From positions 93,271-157,270 of the forward strand of contig JAACJM010000201.1 of assembly GCA_013368315.1 (NCBI GenBank): a stretch of 64,000 nucleotides of DNA. The letters run 5' to 3'. This document shows positions 48,126 through 59,336 of this stretch, piece by piece (within the stretch, counting starts at the first letter, position 1; every line of letters starts with the position of its first letter). The notes below the pieces were generated by a model. That model had not been told where the DNA came from and made no database searches. It saw only the letters and a program-made list of their open reading frames with translations. The DNA is from Tetrapyrgos nigripes. Taxonomy: Eukaryota > Basidiomycota > Agaricomycetes > Agaricales > Campanellaceae. The position numbers and the translations under genes were made by a program.

Positions 48126-48481
48126 AGCAGCAGAGGGAGAGGTCAGGAATTAGATGGTGGCAAACTAGAAAAATGGGAGAGAAAAGGACAGGACCATGAC
48201 GAACCATGTGCAAAACACGTCCGATGTGAACTAGATGGTGGCATGGTAGAAACTGAAGTAGAAAAATAGGAGAACCAAGACAATCCACGTGTAAAACACG
48301 TCCAACGCATCTATACACCCCAAGGCCACGCCAATCCCAGATTAGGGCAGTGCCAACAATAAACAATTAAGGATGGTGATATTTTCAGAATTCATGGCAT
48401 TGATACAACTAGTAAAGTAGGGAGAACATCGAGACAAGCATCATCTACATTCCAACATGAATCCTTTGCATTTGGGAAATT

Positions 48482-49577
48482 CTACATTCCAACATGGACA
48501 CCCTTTGGCTTCAGGACAATCATATCACCATCCTGAATATTGATAACACGGTTCCACGTCGCATCCTCCCAAACCCTGTCAATAAGTTTGCTGGCCTGAT
48601 CAGCAATCTCCAATCCCAAACGGCCCAACACAAGCTTATGATCCCCAAGAACCAATCAATAGCCTTGAGGCGTCCAGCGAAGGGGGAGCTGACATGTTCC
48701 TGAAGAAGCAAAACCCTGGAATGAGGACAATTCATGGTGAATGAGTAAGATGGCTTGAGGGAAGCAAAGGATAGCACAGAACTTATATACCAAGGCCAAA
48801 ACTGTTTTATCAAGGGAGAGTAGCAGACGTCCATTGCTCACTTCCCCACCTCGAGATTGTTCACGGACAGGACGTAATGGAGAGCTTCTTGCTACATCAA
48901 AATCATTGTCGGGAGATGGAGAACTAGGACACAGAGGAGAGGTCATGGGAAAAGCCTGAGCATGCCTTCTTGTGGGGGTGGATGGCAGAGAGGAAGGAGG
49001 TGGAGAGGGTGATTGAGATTGGACCGGTGGTGTAGCGAATTGCGAGCGCAGACGAGCTCGAGTTGTGGAGCCTCCAGCAGAAGAGGAGCTGGCATTTTGG
49101 CCATTGCCAGCAGTAGCACGACCAGGAATTGCAGTCAGAATAGTAGGCAGTTCGTGTTTCCGAGCAGGATCGTCAAGTATCTTCTTGCGGTCAAGATGTG
49201 CTTGAATGATAGCGTCCTGGGCAAGAGCAGCTCCAGTAAGTTTCCTGTCATACCATTGAAAGTGGCATTCGTTGCCCTTGTCATCTACGCACTGTGTAGA
49301 GGTCAATGATTGAGGTGCACTTGATAAAGAGTTGAACACATACAAAAGAGTAGAACTTGCCCAAATGTTCGTTATCTTTCAGGTAGACGTTGATCTCTTT
49401 GCTTCCTCCCCAGAGCGTCTTATCATGATCTCCAGAAGGGCATGGCAGTAGTTGACTTGGGTGCTTGCCTCCATTGAGCTGCTGGGTACGGTCCACAATC
49501 TGCCAGTTGACGAGAGACTTTTCCTTGTGGACGGGAAGAGAGTTGTTGGGGCAATGACGGCAACGTTCAACGGGCAT
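48482..49577 (-). CDS. KDZ passenger gene B, unknown, one in-frame TGA
   Basis: Exon 49577-49344 starts MPVERCRHCPNNSLPVHKEK and an intron (GTATGT..CACAG) joins it to 49291-48482, which opens CVDDKGNECHFQWYDRKLTG. An early CxxC, DRTQQLNGGKHPSQLLPCPS and a Ser/Pro-rich middle (SPSPPPSSLPSTPTRRH) follow. The frame is broken by TGA at 48656-48658 but continues DHKLVLGRLGLEIADQASKL, IDRVWEDATWNRVINIQDGD and KPKGVHVG to a TAG at 48482, total 347 codons without the break. CGA is the likely original codon. The Cys pairs suggest a zinc-binding head. It starts 279 bp from gene C in the opposite direction. Family not recognised. Confidence 0.6.
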
Positions 49578-49855
49578 GGTGGTTGAAGTGCTGAAGAATG
49601 CCTGAAGAATATATAAATCTAAACCAGTCGCATTGTCAACATAAATCCCAATTAGTACATGGGTTATGACGACTTACAGACAATGTGCCGAACAATAAAA
49701 CACCAAAAGAGGAACAAAAGAGGCAATGAGACTGGTCGGCCTGAGCACAATAATGTGATTAGTATCCGGGCCAAATGTAGACATACCGTGAAGTTCAAGA
49801 AAAAAGGCCATTGCAAAAACATACCCTCCCTCTCAACTACCACTACTTGTTCCCA

Positions 49856-50784
49856 ATGCCTGTCCTAAACACCCGCCCAACCTCTCCTCTTGAATACGGT
49901 TTAATAGGCTTCGTTCTTGATCACGATCGCATGCCGTTCCCAGATGCACTCAGACACATCTACCTGCCCTGGCTGACGACCACTGGCCCCGAAAACGAGG
50001 CAGCCTTCGCTATCGCCAGAAAGATCAATTACCCAATCGCTCAAACCCCCAACTGTCCAGTATACCACGACCTGGTACACACTGCAGTCTTTGAACATAG
50101 CAGTGGTAAACTGTATCGTGACGATGAGGTGTGCTTCCTGAATTTCTCATTCTGCCACCTTCTGACCGGCTTTTAGAACCACCAGGACTGTGGCTGCGAC
50201 CAAATCCTCCACGAGCTTTCAATCAGGGACCGACTACTCCTCAACAGCACTATGCAAACCTGGGACTTGGCTACTGATGACCTGCAAAAAGCCTACAAGA
50301 AGTCTCTCAAAGAAGAGGAAAGAGATATCGAAAGCGACACTGAGACAGATGCCGAAACAGAGACTGACAATGCCAGCAGTGACGGGAGTGGAGAGGATGC
50401 TGATGTTGAGGAGAGTGACAAAGAAGAGGACGACAAATGCCAGGCGACTCCAGGTAAATGCTTCTGCTCTCCATGGTTTGGGGTATCAACTGATGTCCAA
50501 TAGTTCCAGACCAATGTGGATCTATGTGTAACTCTGTAGAGCAGAGAGCACCAGACTACCCCGATTTCCCTTCGACCATCCTCCCAACTATCCAGGCTCC
50601 AAAACGAGTTCGAGATGCCCAAGGCATTCAAGAGCCTCAGCGCAAAAGGATTCGAGGTACCAAGGAGTTTGTCGAGTACAAGGAGGGAGATAGAACGGTC
50701 CTTGAGCTCCAGGACGAGGATGATATTGGCAAATATGACAAGTACGAGGAAGATGGGAAGGTTGTCATTGAAATCCGGGACTAA
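49856..50784 (+). CDS. KDZ passenger gene C, acidic protein, unknown, intact
   Basis: Three exons (49856-50128, 50177-50453, 50504-50784) give 276 residues. The N-terminal half looks folded: SPLEYGLIGFVLDHDRMPFP, ALRHIYLPWLTTTGPENEAA and CPVYHDLVHTAVFEHSSGKL. Next come DCGCDQILHELSIRDRLLLN, a very acidic run (EEERDIESDTETDAETETDN, VEESDKEEDDK) and a basic patch (APKRVRDAQGIQEPQRKRIR) that may be a nuclear signal. It ends YDKYEEDGKVVIEIRD. No stop or frameshift is seen, unlike its neighbours. It shares a short upstream region with gene B. An accessory role in transposition or chromatin is possible but unproven. Confidence 0.65.
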
Positions 50785-51533
50785 GGGCAGCAGGAGAACA
50801 GGGATAGACACCTGGAATAGGACTTGTACTGTATGATAGCACAATGTAATAGTTTAACGTCATTTTGGACGAAGGTACTAGAATAAATAGGTGTATAACG
50901 ACTCAGGAAATGCTGAACGTGTCACAGTACGGCACCCAGCAGCCAAAGGAAGAGGTATGCAGTGAGCAACTTCAACTGCCTGCAAATGTGAGTGGCGCAA
51001 ATGCCAGTCTCGTAGGCTAGAAGTAATTCAAAGCCTAAATTCCAAACCAGGTCCTAACACTGTCAAGGAAGCGACATAAACCGTTGGGGACAATCTGGCC
51101 ATGTATTTCAGAGTTGGAAGTCTGGAGAATAGAAATATGAGCAACAAACAAAGTCAGGAAAGAAATATTTACTCACTCACAGCGGGACTATACGTGAGGA
51201 AGCGAGGTTGTATGGCAACGAGTGTATCCAGGGCTGGGGGGTGAGGAGTACTTGTCGAAACTTGAGCCAATCATCCAAAGAATGCCAAGGAGACAGAAGG
51301 AAAAAAAGTAACAAGCACAATGGTCAGCAAGCTCAGGTACTAGTGGATATTATCCATGCAAAGGGAGGGAATGATACGTACCTTATATGAAAATGAAAAA
51401 GCTTTACTGCACCCAAGCACTCGGGAAGGAAAGAGTAGCCAGTGAGCAAACTCAACTAGCTACATTTACGAGCAGCGCAAACACCAGTCTCGTAGGCTTG
51501 AAGTAATTCAAAGCCTGGTTTCCTTAGGGGTCT
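50785..51533. other. intergenic DNA inside the KDZ element, with a direct repeat
   Basis: No gene. It holds both copies of a direct repeat of about 95 bp exactly 480 bp apart, entered separately. Confidence 0.5.
50940..51516 (+). repeat. direct repeat pair, 480-bp offset
   Basis: Segments 50940-51036 and 51420-51516 share AGTGAGCAA-CTCAACT, GCGCAAA, CCAGTCTCGTAGGCT and GAAGTAATTCAAAGCCT at a constant offset of 480. Likeness continues weakly into the next 40 bp, where copy 2 holds the left end of the nested element and copy 1 a diverged version (ACTGTCAAGGAAGC). Confidence 0.8.
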
Positions 51534-53458
51534 AGAGCTGTTGAGGAAGCCTGTTGCAGTAATAGGCTGTTTCCCTAGTAAGTGCTCTTAGCACACAGAA
51601 CACAACCAGGAAAACCTATACGATTTGTTTTGCGAGCGTATCTAGTAAGTAGAATACTCTTCAATTTAGTCCACAGTTTGGAGATCTTTTGGGGATTTTT
51701 GTAAAGGTTTGCACGAAGGCACACACAAAGGCTATTGCCACAAAACACACAAATGCACAAAGGCACACACACAATATCAGTTCAACCAGTTCAATTCTAT
51801 TTGAAGGTGCCAATGCCTTAGACACAGTTTCCAAGTCTTGTGGACACAAGTTATAAACACAAAAAACAACCAACAAATATATTCAACACTAATTTGACCA
51901 ACACTTGTATGTTTAGACTCCGTGTTTCACAGTCTCTACCACTAGATAGGGAGAGTCCTAATACTCTACAGTCCGTTGCTTGGGTAGCTACTAGTAATAC
52001 CTGGTCTTTTTATACTACTCGTAGCTACAACTATACAGTTTTACATTTCTTTTCAATGTCCGCTAAAATATATCAAAGAAAACAGAAAATCTACTCTAAC
52101 CGCTAGTCCGTGAGCGTAGTAACTACTGGATCTAGTAGGTACCTTCTAATTAGGGTATACAGGAAACTTGAATATTATCTAATTTTCGTAGTAGGGACTT
52201 CTCTGTCCCTTGCTCCACTCTCTTTACTAGTAGGGTACTCCCTGGTACTGGTGGCCATAGCCTACCTGACTCAGATAGCTCCACTTATGACTATACTTCG
52301 GAATACCGCTAATCCTCTGGGTCTAGAGTCGTTCTCTTATCTAGTCTTTGCCTCTTGTCCTTATAGTATTGAACGTATACCTATCCCTTTACACCGCTAG
52401 TTAAACTTGTACACCACTAATCCGAGTCCAGCTCTTCAATAGTAATGCTTAAGCCTTCAAACTAGGTATACCAAAGGATGGTACCATACTCATCTTTAAG
52501 ACACTAAACCGTAGTGATCTCCAGTAAGTACTGCTTTCGGTAATACTTATGCCCGAATCAGTAATCCCGCTGATTTGGATCTCCTTACGTTTGTGACTTC
52601 GCAACACTTTTAGATACTTAGTATCGTTGCCGCTAGTCCATCCCTTGTGTACCATCTGAAAGCTATGGATTCTAGCTTTCCATTGATATAACTATTGTAC
52701 CACTTTTCTATCTTAACCATCTGTAGATATGCACCGCAAGTTTGTATACATCCGGGTTAGAATTCCGAATATCTGAATTGTCCAATGATGATGTGTCCTT
52801 TCAGATCTAGCGGTCTAAGCCTTCGATCTGGGTTTGTAATGCCAACGCGTAACCATGAATAGGGGCGTTTCTCCTCCTTGTCTATCTCTTGAGTTGTACT
52901 AGCGGTATTAGGCCGCTATAGCAGGTTTGTTGAGTCTTTGTAGACTTTGTAGTTAGGTGGGTCTGCTACTATAGCTGTATCCCCTAGTATGTATCTGTTA
53001 TAACACTTTGAACAAGTCTTATTCTTATCCGTAAGTATTGCCCATTAACATCCCTTAGGTTATACACCTAATTTCTAGTACTTTGACTAGCAGTTCGGGA
53101 CTCACTCTAGTCCTTATTATCCATTTAAGAGTATCTTAGACATGTATTAGCACTAGTTTTGGGTTATTTACCACAAATTTATACGGTGTATCAGCGGGCT
53201 GTTGAGGGAGCTGTCCGGGGCATACGCTGTTGAAGAAGCCTGTTGCAGGCTGTCGAGGAACCATACAGAGACATAAGAGGCAGGAGCGGAAGGCAGGAAG
53301 TGCAGTAACCCTAACCCCACCAGTGGCTTGGGAACTGTACAGCTGCTGACAAAGCAACCCAGCCTTTCCCGACGCCAGCCAAGTTTGCTTCCCGCTCCCT
53401 CGACAGCCTGCAACAGGCCCTCCCTCGACAGCCCGCAACAGGCTTCCTCAACAGCTCT
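51534..53458. mobile_element. nested 1.9-kb element with perfect 24-bp inverted repeats
   Basis: Left end 51534-51557 (AGAGCTGTTGAGGAAGCCTG...) is the exact reverse complement of 53435-53458. The interior is AT-rich, full of TAG and CTAG words, unlike the genes around it, and has no long frame. The same repeat words recur inverted near the right end: GAAGCCTGTTGCAGGCTGTC at about 53234 and CGACAGCCTGCAACAGG at about 53400, a smaller inverted pair about 190 bp long. No target duplication was seen (..GGGTCT and TCAAGA..). Non-autonomous. Confidence 0.65.
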
Positions 53459-53572
53459 TCAAGATTTCCATTGGCCTACACACACTCCTTGACCTGAATT
53501 ATTTCGGTCAATGCAGCTGTACTTTTGAGTCAGCTGTAAATTTCACCCCAAGTCACTTTTGAGTGCTTGTGC

Positions 53573-55972
53573 ATGATGATAGTTGGCTGGTCTCAAGTCA
53601 TCATACCATTTACATCCCTGTGGTGAGTATTAATTTCATTTGACCTCTCTCTTTTGCACGCTTGATTGGTACTAACAGGCTGCTGCCCTTTGCCTGTGAT
53701 GCCGTCAAACTCGATGACTGTGTCGCAGGCTTCTTCAAAGCTCACAAGCAAACAACTATGAACGGGGACAGTTACAATCACCCTGATCTGGTATGTGCTC
53801 GTTTGCTTTGCTGGAGCCCGTTACTTACTAGCTACATGTCTTTCTGCTATATAGCCCACCGCGGAAGAACTGGATGCTGACCACCAACTACTCCTTCACC
53901 GACCACTTAAAAGTGTGTATACATGCTATCTTCCATCACCATTACTGAGTTTTTACCTTTTGCAGATAAAGCACATCCTCCTGCAGCATATGATGCCTCT
54001 CTGGCCACTGTATTACCAGGTGGAAGTCTATTCCTAATGACGCCTTACCAAGACCTCCATTTGTTCCAAGTCAGTCCTATTATCGAAGGCATGTGCATGC
54101 GTCAGGATTTCTGCTTCGGACAGTACGATTACCTTCAATGGCCCCAGCAATGGTGTCAGTCACTTTGCTCCCTTGCGTGTATCCTCCATCGACCCCCACC
54201 TGGACACCAATTTGATATGATGTGGTGGACACCTACAACGGATTGTTTTAAAGAGGAGCGTCGGGGTATTGCTTCAGGGTTAGGAAAACTAAGGGGGGGA
54301 AGGCAGAGGAATTAAGACTATTGGTAGCCAAGTTACGAGGGCGTTGTAGCCTTTTCATAGCTTCCCATGACAATGAAACCAAGGTGGAATTGGCCCGACA
54401 GTGTTCTCAGTGCCTTCTGGAGAGGATCAATCATCTCCACTCCCTGCTTTTGACCTTTCGCCAATTATGCTATACAATCGCCAGCCTCCAGCGCCTTTTC
54501 CTAGAGTTGCATGCTCTCCTAGAATACTGTACCCTCTACAAGCCACACATGCTGGCCAAAAGTCTTCCTGCTTTAATTACTGCCCCAGTTATTGGTGTTT
54601 GGACCTCTAATCTTGAGGCAGCAGAAGCAGAGGCTTTATTCCGTGCCAGAATCCCATTTTGGTTCCTTCGCCAAGTGCAGGACGTTCCAGCTGTCTCCGT
54701 TGGCGAATTAGCTCCACTGGTCCTTCCAGACACTCTCTGCCTTGACGACACACCATTCCTGGAACCAATAATCCATTGTTCCAGTGTCCCTAACCCTGAG
54801 CTCCAATATGCCACCATCCACAAACATCTAAATACCGCATTTAATACTCACTCGCTGTTTGAGTCTTCAGCTGAAAGTTGTCTTCAGATAACTCCTCCTT
54901 CTGCCTTGGTGCTAAGCGGTCCCCAGAGGACCACCCCATCAGATCGTCGTCATCATCCTTGTAAGCACTTATTTCAAATTGTCATTCTATGATAGCCTAG
55001 CTGATTGTATCTACTTGTGATCTAGATTCAAAGCCGTCTAAAAAACCTTCCCAGACACCAGGTGGTCGAGATAAATTCGACCTTGTTTCTCACAGCTTGT
55101 TCTTGCCATCTCCTTGCTGGGGTCCTGTGCTCTCGCGTGTCAACCGAAGCAGCCCGCCTGATCCGATCCAAGGTGGCTACGTGTTTCCTGATCCTTCCCT
55201 ATTCATGACAGTGACGAAACCTGAAAAGACACTCAGGTACTGCTGGAACTGGCTACAGTTTCGCAACATCCTCCTATTCCAGGTGACCCAACCATCTCCA
55301 CAACTGATCCCCAATTCTACCTGGCGACAGATATTGAATGGGGATCTCACGTCGACTGCACAGCCATCCAGCTCTCAACGACCCTCGAGAACAGCCTCTG
55401 CCAAGACTGTGGCTTGTGACTTGTTGGGGAACTGCTTACTCTCCACCGGTGTCGAGGTTGACCTGGAGCACCTCCCCAACTTTGTGATGTGGAGAGGTCG
55501 TTCATTTTCTGAACCCTCTGACATCTCTGAGGACATCACTCAGGAAATCATTTGGGAGATAGCTCAGCTCAACTTTCGCTGTGAGCTAAGGGCATTGGAC
55601 AAGGTGCTTACCCCATGGCTTTCTGATGAACAGCGTCTTGAGCAGTCTGCACGTCTCAGTGCTTGCTTTTTGGGAGCTGAAGTCGAGAACATCCTCACTG
55701 TTGAATTTGATTGGGCAGATGGAGGTTTTGCTGCTAAGGTACCGAGTTCTCAGAAAAAAGCATTGTTTGGGTTGCGAGATGTGATGAAAAAGTGGCCAAA
55801 GTTTAATGAGCGTTGTTCAAGTGCATCCGAGAATGCTCTGGAGAAAACCTTTTACAACAACACGGCATTGGAGGTGTTCGAATCGGATGTCGTGCTTTGC
55901 TATCTACAGTATTTCTTTGATGTTTTTGGACATGCAGCCGTGGCTCCTCTTCGCATTGACCAGGTAGACTGA
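53573..55972 (+). CDS. KDZ passenger gene D, about 720 residues, unknown, one frameshift
   Basis: Exons 53573-53622, 53679-53790, 53855-53912, 53966-54960 and 55026-55972 join consistently and need one extra base in the G7 run at 54293-54299 to reach 721 codons. Landmarks: FACDAVKLDDCVAGFFKAHK, DASLATVLPGGSLFLMTPYQ, ELRLLVAKLRGRCSLFIASH, a helical ALLEYCTLYKPHMLAKSLPA, and C-terminal CDLLGNCLLSTGVEVDLEHL, NFVMWRGRSFSEPSDISEDI and FNERCSSASENALEKTFYNN. No catalytic motif or named domain was recognised. A splice event skipping the G run could also explain the frame change. It lies just after the nested element, so its promoter may have been disturbed. Confidence 0.55.
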
Positions 55973-56196
55973 TCTTTTTTTGTTCTTATTGTCTTGTATG
56001 ATTACTCTATTACCTTTCTTGGACAACTGTACTTGGTTTGCTTGGACAATCGTATTTACCTTTCTTGGACAATCAATTTGCTTATTGTTCCTCCGAATCA
56101 AATACACTCATGTGCATCTTAAGGTTTCTCACCTACTCCTACTCCCAACTCCAGACACTCCTGGTTGAAGTTCTTCTGTGCTGCTCAATTCTCTCC

Positions 56197-58383
56197 ATGG
56201 CACCTAGTCCCTTCTCCACCAAACAACAGACCACTCTCAGAGAAGAGTTTCTTCCAGATTATCTCGCCTGCAATACCGATGCTGCCTGGAAGACCCATTT
56301 GCAAAAAATCATGAAGGAAATACTTGAGCACGAAGTGTTTGCAGACAAGCTGGACTCAGCGAAGACCGAAAAGGATTGGAGAGAGGTGAGTACTTGTTTT
56401 ACTATGCGACTACGTCAATAACATTCTTCAGTCCATTATGAAATTCTTCAGGAACCAACGTCAAGGTAAGCATTGAAAGCAAGTTCTTACAGACCTGAAA
56501 GAGGACTCTACTTCATCTACGGCTCATGACCCTGTCAATTGTGTCAGGAGCATGCGCACCACTGCAAAAATATTCCAGATCCTCAGCCAGGACACCATCA
56601 ATGGTCAGACTGTCTTCAAGACACAAAATGAAGTGAAGATCCGTGAGCACTCAGCCAACATGGAGGGTCAATCGTGTGACAGGTTCAAGAAGGCGTTGAA
56701 GGAGCTTTGGACTGCGGAAAAGGATAAAACCGTGTATGAAGCACAAGCAAAGGAGTACTGGAACGTGTTGAAGTGCTTGTATTCATGCTGACCTTCCTAT
56801 AATACTAGCAATCAAGATCAGTTTCTTGCCAGTGCCAATCAGGTCTTGTCAGCGCTCTGTGAATATCAGCATCTTGGTAAAGCTGAGATTTTGCTGATGT
56901 ACACGTTCGTTCATGAAGATGGGCAACTGGACAGCGGATGGTATGTTGGATTATTTTCTGTGTCCTTTGTATAGAGCAATACTAACTGGGCTCAGTGTGT
57001 CAGGACATTCCGACCCTGCAACGACGGATTTTGCCAATGAGCATGACCAAGTGTACAACGGGTTCCTCAAATCTTGGAAGAAATACAGGGCTAGGTACTG
57101 CAGAGGTATGAGCATATATTATCTTCTATTGGCAAATTTTCAATACTGATTTGCTTCATCTAGTGCCTGAACCAAAAGTCAACACAGTGATTACCGTGGA
57201 TTCGGAATCCTGGCCCTGCTTTCCTGCAGTAGACTTTGACAAAGTGAGGGGAATGGATCTCTGAGAGATCTTGTCAACATATCTGAGTGCTTTATGGGGT
57301 GAGTCAATGTCAATGTGTGGGTGTCTGTGTATTCTAACTTATCATTCTATACTAGCATTTTCAGGACACAAAGGACACCCTTTATATGCCAATATCACAG
57401 CTTGCTTGGACGAGTTTGTTGACACTTCAGTGCACAGACTCCCCTGTATTGGGGATCCCCACGATGAGGAGTTCAGTGCTGCTAAGGTGATGGCACTTGC
57501 AGAATGGTTCGCCGCATCCTCTTCCAAATCTGCACCACAGCTGTTTGAGTTTCGCTCACCTGTCACTTCTAGCTTGGACTCCAAGTCAATTTCTCCTCAA
57601 CCTTCTGAAGGTATCTCTATGCCAACCGTTGCTGACTCCTCCATCGTTCGACCACCAGTTCAACAGTCGCCTAGCCCTACTGGGGAGGCAACCAATGGAA
57701 CCAGTGCTCCTGTGTCTTCTGAAGGTGCACCAGCTGAGTCTACTACCGTGGATGTCTCTACTACTAGAATGGAACAGCCTGATGCTCTGTTCAACGCTGA
57801 CACTCCTGGCGAAGTCCCAGACACCCCTGTCATCAATTCCCCTTCCCATCCAGCAACAAACGATGAATCCACCACACCAACGGTGAAGCCACCCATGGCT
57901 TCCAAAGGACATCAACTGAAGGCAAAGCGGGTAGTCAAGGAGAAAGGGAAAGAAAAGGCAGCAGAGAGTGGGTCGGAGCAGACAGCTCCTAATCAACCCA
58001 AGGCAACCAAGAAAGGGAAAGAAAAGGCAGTACAGAGTGGATCAGGGCAGACGCCTCCCAATCAACCCAAGGCAACCAAGAAAGGGAAAGAAAAGGCAGT
58101 AGAGAGTGGATCAGGGCAGACGCCTCCCAATCAACCTAAGGCAACCAAGAAAGGGAAAGAAAAGGCAGTAGAGAGTGGATCGGAGCAGACTGTGGAGGAG
58201 CCAAGGAGGAGTATTCGCAAGCACACCATCAAACAGGTTACGAAGGAAGTTACGCTTGTCGCCACTCCACCTGGCAAGAAGTCAGGAAAGGGTTTCACAT
58301 ACGTCGCTGAACTCATTGTGGACGATCAACCAGTCGAACCAGCCAAGAAGAGAAGAAAAGCAGGTCAACAAGAACAAACTTGA
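56197..58383 (+). CDS. KDZ passenger gene E, repeat-bearing basic protein, one in-frame TGA
   Basis: The start MAPSPFSTKQQTTLREEFLP leads into CNTDAAWKTHLQKIMKEILE, a tiny exon SIMKFFRNQR, SMRTTAKIFQILSQDTINGQ, AKEYWNVL, FVHEDGQLDSG and FANEHDQVYNGFLKSWKKYR. TGA at 57262-57264 interrupts VRGMDL-EILSTYLSALW; the next exon continues in frame, so the stop is probably a mutated CGA. The last exon (57356-58383) has a Ser/Thr/Pro-rich linker, a Lys-rich tandem repeat and a basic end (EPRRSIRKHTIKQVTKEV, EPAKKRRKAGQQ). The N-terminal helical part appears globular. Nuclear location is likely from the basic tail. Family not recognised. Confidence 0.6.
57949..58190 (+). repeat. 69-bp in-frame tandem repeat in gene E
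   Basis: About three and a half copies of a 69-bp unit encode KGKEKAVESGSGQTPPNQP plus KATK. Copies differ at only a few bases, so they arose or were homogenised recently. Confidence 0.9.
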
Positions 58384-58449
58384 AGCAAAGTGGTTAACGC
58401 ACTTAAGGTGGGACTAATGGATTTACAAGTATATCTCTTTTTTCGTCTT

Positions 58450-59336
58450 CTTCATATCTTGAGCCGTCTTAAGACAGCTGCTATCTTCACTTTCCCCATC
58501 ATTGCCGTTTTTTATATCCTGTTCCATCTTACTCTTAAGCCGTCTTAAGACGGCTTACCTTGTTCCCCTTGCTCATATCCAAGTTGTCTTTTTCATATCT
58601 TAAGTCGTCTTAAGATGGCTTACCATCTCACTTAGTATTCTTCATATCTTGAGTTGTCTTAAGACGGCTGCCATCTTCACTTTCCCCATCATTGCCTTTT
58701 TTATATCTTGTTCCATCTTACTCTTAAGCCGTCTTAAGACGGCTTACCTTGTTCACTTTGCTCATATCAAAGTTGTGTTTTTCATATCTTAAGTCGTCTT
58801 AAGTCATCTTAAGACGGCTTACCATTTTCACTTTTCCCTTTGCTCATATCAAAATCATCTCAGATCTTAAGCTGTCTTAACCCGTCTTACTCTTTCAAAT
58901 CTTAATCCCTCTTCCCTTTTCATATCTTTAGCTGTCTTAAGATATCATCCCTCTTCCCTTTTCATTTTTCATATCTTTAGCTGTCTTAAAATATCTCATC
59001 TTCACTTTTTTCATTGCCTAAGCCATCTCACTGTTATTCAACTTCCCTTTTCTCACATCTTAAGCTGTCTTAAGATAGCCCCATTGTGACCTTTTCATAT
59101 GCCCAATTACCTTATCGTTGTCAGATCTTAAGCTGTCTTAAGATCATCTTCACTGTTTTCATGTCTGCCGCGATCCTACCATTTTGCTATCTTAAGCCAT
59201 CTTAAGATGGCTACCGTCCAATGTATTCCATAGTATTTCCATATTATATATACTAAATACAAGACTTGAGACAGACTTGAGCTGTCTTAAGTCGCTATGA
59301 CAAAATTCGTAACTATCTTAAGAAAAGCTAATATAG
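58450..59336 (-). repeat. right inverted end with subterminal palindrome array
   Basis: The outer 150 bp mirrors the left end. Inward, GTCTTAAGAC and ATCTTAAG palindromes recur about every 55-75 bp from 58460 to 59210. Two internal blocks near 58450-58620 and 58640-58810 are near-copies of each other, showing local duplication of the array. Confidence 0.85.

Larger units (their letters stand above)
42680..59336. mobile_element. KDZ-superfamily DNA transposon, 16,657 bp, with five genes
   Basis: The left end starts CTATATTAGCTTTTCTTAAG at 42680; the reverse complement of the right end at 59336 starts identically. The two match with few differences for about 150 bp, through ATTTTGTCATAG, CAAGTCTGTCTCAAGTCT and GAATACAT-GGACGGTAGCC. 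Both then continue as arrays of a GTCTTAAGAC palindrome. Inside are a KDZ transposase with CxC2-like cluster (minus), gene B (minus), and genes C, D and E (plus). A second element is nested at 51534-53458. The bases outside the ends (..CCGTAA and ATTCATTA..) do not match, so no target-site duplication was found. Coding genes are mostly broken, so this copy is probably immobile. Confidence 0.88.

Noticed and set aside
53305..53320. Telomere-like TAACCCTAACCCC
   Set aside because: Only two units, inside a small inverted repeat; no telomeric array.
53923..54315. End of gene D at the stop at 54315
   Set aside because: Coding resemblance continues in the next frame after the G7 run, so this stop is better explained by a frameshift.
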